Source: an uncultured Limnohabitans sp. (GTDB lineage Bacteria; Pseudomonadota; Gammaproteobacteria; Burkholderiales; Burkholderiaceae_C). Taken from it: a stretch of 8,253 nt of DNA. Positions 5,706 through 8,253 of this stretch are shown here, one piece after another. The first letter of the stretch is position 1; each line of letters starts with the position of its first letter. The stretch lies in NCBI RefSeq assembly GCF_937889215.1, contig NZ_CALBEX010000301.1, positions 1 through 8,253 of the forward strand, written 5' to 3'. Under the pieces are notes generated by a model, which was not told the origin of the DNA, made no database searches, and worked only from the letters and a program-made list of their open reading frames with translations. Both the position numbers and the translations under genes were made by a program.

Positions 5706-6513
5706 TCTGCGCCCAGAACGCCTGAACCGCCTGTGCCACGAGTTCGGGCTGGTCGCGGTGCGGCGAGTGGCCGCAGCGGGGCAGTTTTAACAATTGAGCT
5801 TGGGGCACCCGCGCCGCGATGTCGTCGATCTGGGCCAGGGTGCCATAAGCGTCGTCTTGGCCTTGGATGGCCAGCAGCGGTGCCCGGATGGCGTCCAGCT
5901 CGGGTCGGATATCAAAAGTGCGAAACGCCTTGCTGAGCCAGACATCGTTCCATTGCCAAAAAGCACCGTCGACGTCAGCGTGGTAAGCGGATAGACGTTC
6001 GCGCAAAGCCCCGTTCATGAAGGCTTCGCGGGCCTGCGCAATGGCTTGCACAGATACGTCTTCCACCATGACGTGCGGCGCCATCACGATGCAGCCACGC
6101 ACGTCATGGTGCGCGGCGTGCAGCAGGGCGATGGTGCCGCCGTCTGAATGGCCCAGCAAAACGGGCCGCTCGATGCCAAGTGCCTTCAGCACTATGGGCA
6201 AGACCTCCAGCGCTTCCCTGTGCATGTAGTCCGGCAGCAAGCGCCCCCGTCTTTGCGCGCCCACCTGCACAGACGGTCCGCGCACATCCACCACGGGGTC
6301 GGACTGCCCGTAGCCTTGGCGCGAATAGACCCAGCCGGAGCAACCGATGTGTGCACACAAGCGGGCAGGCCAGTCGCGCCACATGTGCACACTGCCCAGT
6401 CCTTCGTGCAAAAACACCAGCGTGGGTTGACCCGTTTCGGCAGGCCCGAACAGGTGCAGGGCTTCCAGTTGCACGGGGCCGACCCGGATTTTTTCAAGTT
6501 GGGGGTGGTGCAC
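5695..6513 (-). CDS. Alpha/beta-fold hydrolase
   Basis: The 272-residue protein has a full alpha/beta-hydrolase layout. FLHEGLGS at 34-41 is the oxyanion-hole loop in the usual HG position. GHSDGG at 121-126 carries the nucleophile Ser123. GQDDAYG near 218-224 supplies the acid (Asp220 or Asp221), and CGHSPH holds His249. YSRQGYGQSD at 63-72 is the conserved 'RGxGxS' turn. A lid-like helical region lies at about 150-200. No signal peptide is seen, so it is cytoplasmic. The HEGLGSxxxWRDxP opening marks a subfamily I recall from Burkholderiales with no settled substrate; an ester, lactone or thioester is possible but not shown. The start is GTG at 6513-6511, with AAGGA at 6524-6520 six bases before it. 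The ATG at 6520 is out of frame and opens only eight codons. The gene is divergent from the EI24 gene and convergent with rsuA. Confidence 0.88.
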   Translation of the reverse strand: MHHPQLEKIRVGPVQLEALHLFGPAETGQPTLVFLHEGLGSVHMWRDWPARLCAHIGCSGWVYSRQGYGQSDPVVDVRGPSVQVGAQRRGRLLPDYMHREALEVLPIVLKALGIERPVLLGHSDGGTIALLHAAHHDVRGCIVMAPHVMVEDVSVQAIAQAREAFMNGALRERLSAYHADVDGAFWQWNDVWLSKAFRTFDIRPELDAIRAPLLAIQGQDDAYGTLAQIDDIAARVPQAQLLKLPRCGHSPHRDQPELVAQAVQAFWAQIRV

Positions 6514-6519
6514 AGGTCA

Positions 6520-6524
6520 TCCTT
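6520..6524 (-). promoter_or_regulatory. Ribosome binding site deciding the GTG start of the hydrolase
   Basis: AAGGA on the minus strand is six bases before the GTG at 6513-6511. It also overlaps the first base of an out-of-frame ATG (6520-6518), which is too close to be served by it and stops after eight codons. Confidence 0.6.
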
Positions 6525-6658
6525 GTTGGCAGCAGCTTGGGTCGGGTGGGCCGGTATGGTGGGTTGGGAGCCGGTGGGCTTATTGTGGTTTGATTTGCGG
6601 GTTTTGTGGCTTCACGCGGCGGCGCAACCGTGCCACTTCAACTGTTAAGCTTTCACCT
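6525..6658. promoter_or_regulatory. Divergent promoter region between hydrolase and EI24 genes
   Basis: This gap of about 134 bases lies between the hydrolase ribosome binding site and the EI24 start and should hold both promoters. It is rich in G/T on the + strand in its left half (GTGGG/GGTGG runs). I see no convincing -35/-10 pair on either strand. TAAGCT at 6646-6651 is a poor -10 candidate eight bases before the EI24 start. No hairpin or tandem operator stands out. Confidence 0.35.
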
Positions 6659-7594
6659 ATGAAATTGTTGATCGATTCCTTTTGGCGTGCAGGGTTGTAT
6701 TGCCTCTACCCCCGTGTGATCGGGCTGTCCATTTTGCCCTTGGTTTTGATCGTGGCCTTGTCTTGGTTGCTCGGTTACTTTTACTGGGACTTGGCAGTCA
6801 CCTGGGTGCGGGGCTGGCTGGACGCCTCCACTTGGCTCGATGTGGTTTGGCGCTGGCTCGAAGGTGTGGGCTTGCCTGATCTGAAAACGGTGGTGGCGCC
6901 CCTGTTGGTGATCTTTTCGGTCACGCCGCTGGTGGTGGTGGCGTCTTTGTTGGCGGTGTCGTTTCTCATGACGCCGGCGCTGACGCGCATGGTGGCCGAA
7001 CGCCGTTTTGCCCAATTGCAGCGCAAAAACGGCGGCAGTTTGCTGCTGAGTTTGTGGTGGACCTTTGTCTCGCTGGTGCTGGCGCTTGGAGCGCTGGTGT
7101 TGACTTTGCCCATGTGGCTGGTGCCACCATTGGCGATGCTGCTGCCGGCCTTCATTTGGGGCTGGTTAACCTACCGGGTCATGGCCTTTGATGTGTTGGC
7201 CGAATTCGCCAGTGCACAAGAGCGCGACACCTTGATGGCCCGCCACCGCATGAGTTTTCTGGGCATGGGTGTCGTGACTGGGCTGATGGGTGCTGCGCCC
7301 AGTTTGGTGTGGGCCTCGGGGGCGTTGTTTGCCGCTGCCTTTGTGATTTTGGTGCCAATGGCCATCTGGATCTACACCCTTGTTTTTGCTTTTTCTTCGT
7401 TGTGGTTTGCCCATTTTGGTTTGGCCGCTTTGCAGTCCTTGCGCAGCGAGCCCCAGCACGCAGCGGTCGATGAGGTCTTGCCTGCACTGCCGCCCGATGC
7501 CACGGCGATGCCCACCGCTGCAGCGCGTTTGGCCTCCGACGCCCCAAGCCCCGCCGATGACGTGACCGATGTCGAGCCACGGCGCAGCTTTTGA
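6659..7594 (+). CDS. EI24/CysZ-type multi-pass inner-membrane protein
   Basis: The 311-residue membrane protein has hydrophobic segments at about 18-42, 78-104, 127-150, 152-176 and 200-256 (one or two passes). The opening MKLLIDSFWRAGLYCLYPRV and the overall arrangement fit the EI24 domain family (PF07264), which includes the sulfate permease CysZ. E. coli CysZ is about 253 residues; this protein is longer because of a cytoplasmic-looking tail after residue 260 rich in Ala, Pro and acidic residues. Sulfate transport cannot be assumed, because many beta-proteobacterial EI24 proteins are uncharacterised and no cys gene lies nearby. The ATG at 6659 starts the family-like N-terminus; the open frame upstream to 6590 adds an unlikely Arg/Cys-rich leader. 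No Shine-Dalgarno is visible (GCTTTCACCT precedes the ATG). The next gene on the same strand begins 45 bases after the stop and may be co-transcribed. Confidence 0.87.
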   Translation: MKLLIDSFWRAGLYCLYPRVIGLSILPLVLIVALSWLLGYFYWDLAVTWVRGWLDASTWLDVVWRWLEGVGLPDLKTVVAPLLVIFSVTPLVVVASLLAVSFLMTPALTRMVAERRFAQLQRKNGGSLLLSLWWTFVSLVLALGALVLTLPMWLVPPLAMLLPAFIWGWLTYRVMAFDVLAEFASAQERDTLMARHRMSFLGMGVVTGLMGAAPSLVWASGALFAAAFVILVPMAIWIYTLVFAFSSLWFAHFGLAALQSLRSEPQHAAVDEVLPALPPDATAMPTAAARLASDAPSPADDVTDVEPRRSF

Positions 7595-7606
7595 GGCGAG
7601 TGACCG

Positions 7607-7628
7607 TTATTTTTCTATTTTCTTTTCT
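7607..7628 (+). promoter_or_regulatory. Pyrimidine-rich leader before the CinA-like gene
   Basis: Twenty of 22 bases are T or C, ending 11 bases before the ATG at 7640, and no Shine-Dalgarno motif is present. Such tracts can bind ribosomal protein S1 and support initiation without an anti-SD match (known for other mRNAs; inferred here). It is not a terminator T-tract, because no stable hairpin precedes it. Confidence 0.35.
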
Positions 7629-7639
7629 GAACTTTCACC

Positions 7640-8253
7640 ATGACACCCACCTTCGGCCTGATCATCATTGGCGACGAAATCATGTCCGGCAAGCGCCAGG
7701 ACAAGCACATGCCCAAAGCCATCGAACTCATGAACCAGCGCGGCTTGAGCCTGAGTTGGGCCGAGTACGTGGGCGATTCTCCCGAACGCATCACCGCCAC
7801 TTTGCAGCGGGCCTTGGCATCGGCCGATGTGGTGTTTTGCTTCGGCGGCATCGGGGCCACCCCCGACGACCACACGCGCCAATGCGCTGCCAAAGCCTTG
7901 GGGGTGCCGCTGGCGCTGCACCCAGAGGCCAAGCGCCTGATTCAGGAGCGCATGCAAGACACGGCCAAAGAGCAGGGCGTGCCCTATGAGCCCGACCGGC
8001 CAGACAACCTGCACCGACTGAACATGGGCACCTTCCCGCAAGGGGCTGCCATCATCCCCAACCCTTACAACAAGATTCCCGGTTTCAGCTGCTCAGGCCC
8101 CGGTGGCGGCATGGTGCACTTTGTGCCGGGTTTTCCGGTCATGGCCTGGCCCATGATCGAATCGGTGCTGGACACGCGCTACAGCGCCCATTTCCGACAG
8201 AACGCTTATGTCGAAAAGTCCGTGATCGTTCTGGGTGCCATGGAAGCGACCCT
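7640..8253 (+). CDS. CinA/MoaB-like molybdopterin-binding-domain protein (3' end outside window)
   Basis: The visible 204 residues, MTPTFGLIIIGDEIMSGKRQ onward, form a MoCF/MoaB-type domain as in the N-terminal half of competence/damage-inducible protein CinA. GDEIMSGKRQD at 11-21 is the first signature. CFGGIGATPDDHTRQ at 67-81 is the family's GG(I/L)GxTxDD loop, which binds molybdopterin in MogA/MoaB. AIIPNPYNKIPGFSC and MVHFVPGFPVMAWPM match the later 'NPxGxAPGF ... PGxPxEM' elements. The frame is open to the last base, so it is cut by the window. Whether the C-terminal CinA deamidase domain follows cannot be seen; many Burkholderiales relatives are stand-alone versions of about 260-275 residues (recollection). 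The start at ATG 7640 begins directly at the domain. The gene lies 45 bases after the EI24 gene. A role in molybdenum cofactor or pyridine-nucleotide chemistry is inferred from the fold only. Confidence 0.88.
   Translation, partial: MTPTFGLIIIGDEIMSGKRQDKHMPKAIELMNQRGLSLSWAEYVGDSPERITATLQRALASADVVFCFGGIGATPDDHTRQCAAKALGVPLALHPEAKRLIQERMQDTAKEQGVPYEPDRPDNLHRLNMGTFPQGAAIIPNPYNKIPGFSCSGPGGGMVHFVPGFPVMAWPMIESVLDTRYSAHFRQNAYVEKSVIVLGAMEAT

Noticed and set aside
6494..6520. Eight-codon minus-strand ORF (ATG 6520) overlapping the hydrolase start
   Set aside because: AAGGA touches its ATG, so initiation there is unlikely, and the same motif is well spaced for the in-frame GTG at 6513. An upstream-ORF control role has no other support.
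7595..7632. Intrinsic terminator after the EI24 gene
   Set aside because: There is a T-rich tract, but no stable GC hairpin precedes it; only a distant 4-base ACGG/CCGT pairing.

Overview
The window looks like GC-rich chromosome from a betaproteobacterium, most likely the Burkholderiales (Comamonadaceae-like: Limnohabitans, Rhodoferax or Polaromonas relatives). This rests on high GC, dense gene packing and the family resemblance of the proteins. No database search was possible, so the placement is an inference. There is no mobile element, tRNA, rRNA, CRISPR array or phage gene. No gene-free stretch exceeds 300 bases.

Layout from left to right. (1) The 3' end of an uncharacterised protein with a possible glycosyltransferase-like 'RDADS' region runs on the + strand to 675. 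(2) A convergent two-gene minus-strand operon (708-2899) encodes a two-heme cytochrome c4-like protein and then a three-heme membrane-anchored cytochrome c. The two overlap by four bases (ATGA). (3) Divergent from it on the + strand are a GNAT acetyltransferase (2993-3511) and, 28 bases later, the tRNA dihydrouridine synthase DusC (3540-4592). (4) A small uncharacterised minus-strand gene (4620-4904, 94 residues) lies tail to tail with dusC and head to head with rsuA. (5) RsuA, the 16S rRNA pseudouridine-516 synthase (4959-5705), overlaps by 11 bases the tail of a convergent alpha/beta hydrolase gene (5695-6513). (6) Divergent from the hydrolase is an EI24/CysZ-type membrane protein (6659-7594). 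It is followed by a CinA/MoaB-like molybdopterin-binding-domain protein that runs off the right end (7640-8253).

Most of the content is ordinary housekeeping: RNA modification (DusC on tRNA, RsuA on 16S rRNA), general enzymes and membrane proteins. The most distinctive unit is the cytochrome pair. It has five CxxCH heme sites in two coupled genes and no dehydrogenase beside it, so it looks like an electron-transfer module whose redox partner is encoded elsewhere. I found no strong evidence for an undescribed multi-gene system. The best leads are this cytochrome pair, the uncharacterised 94-residue protein, and an 11-base element (GGCGACAATGA) present upstream of two different + strand genes.
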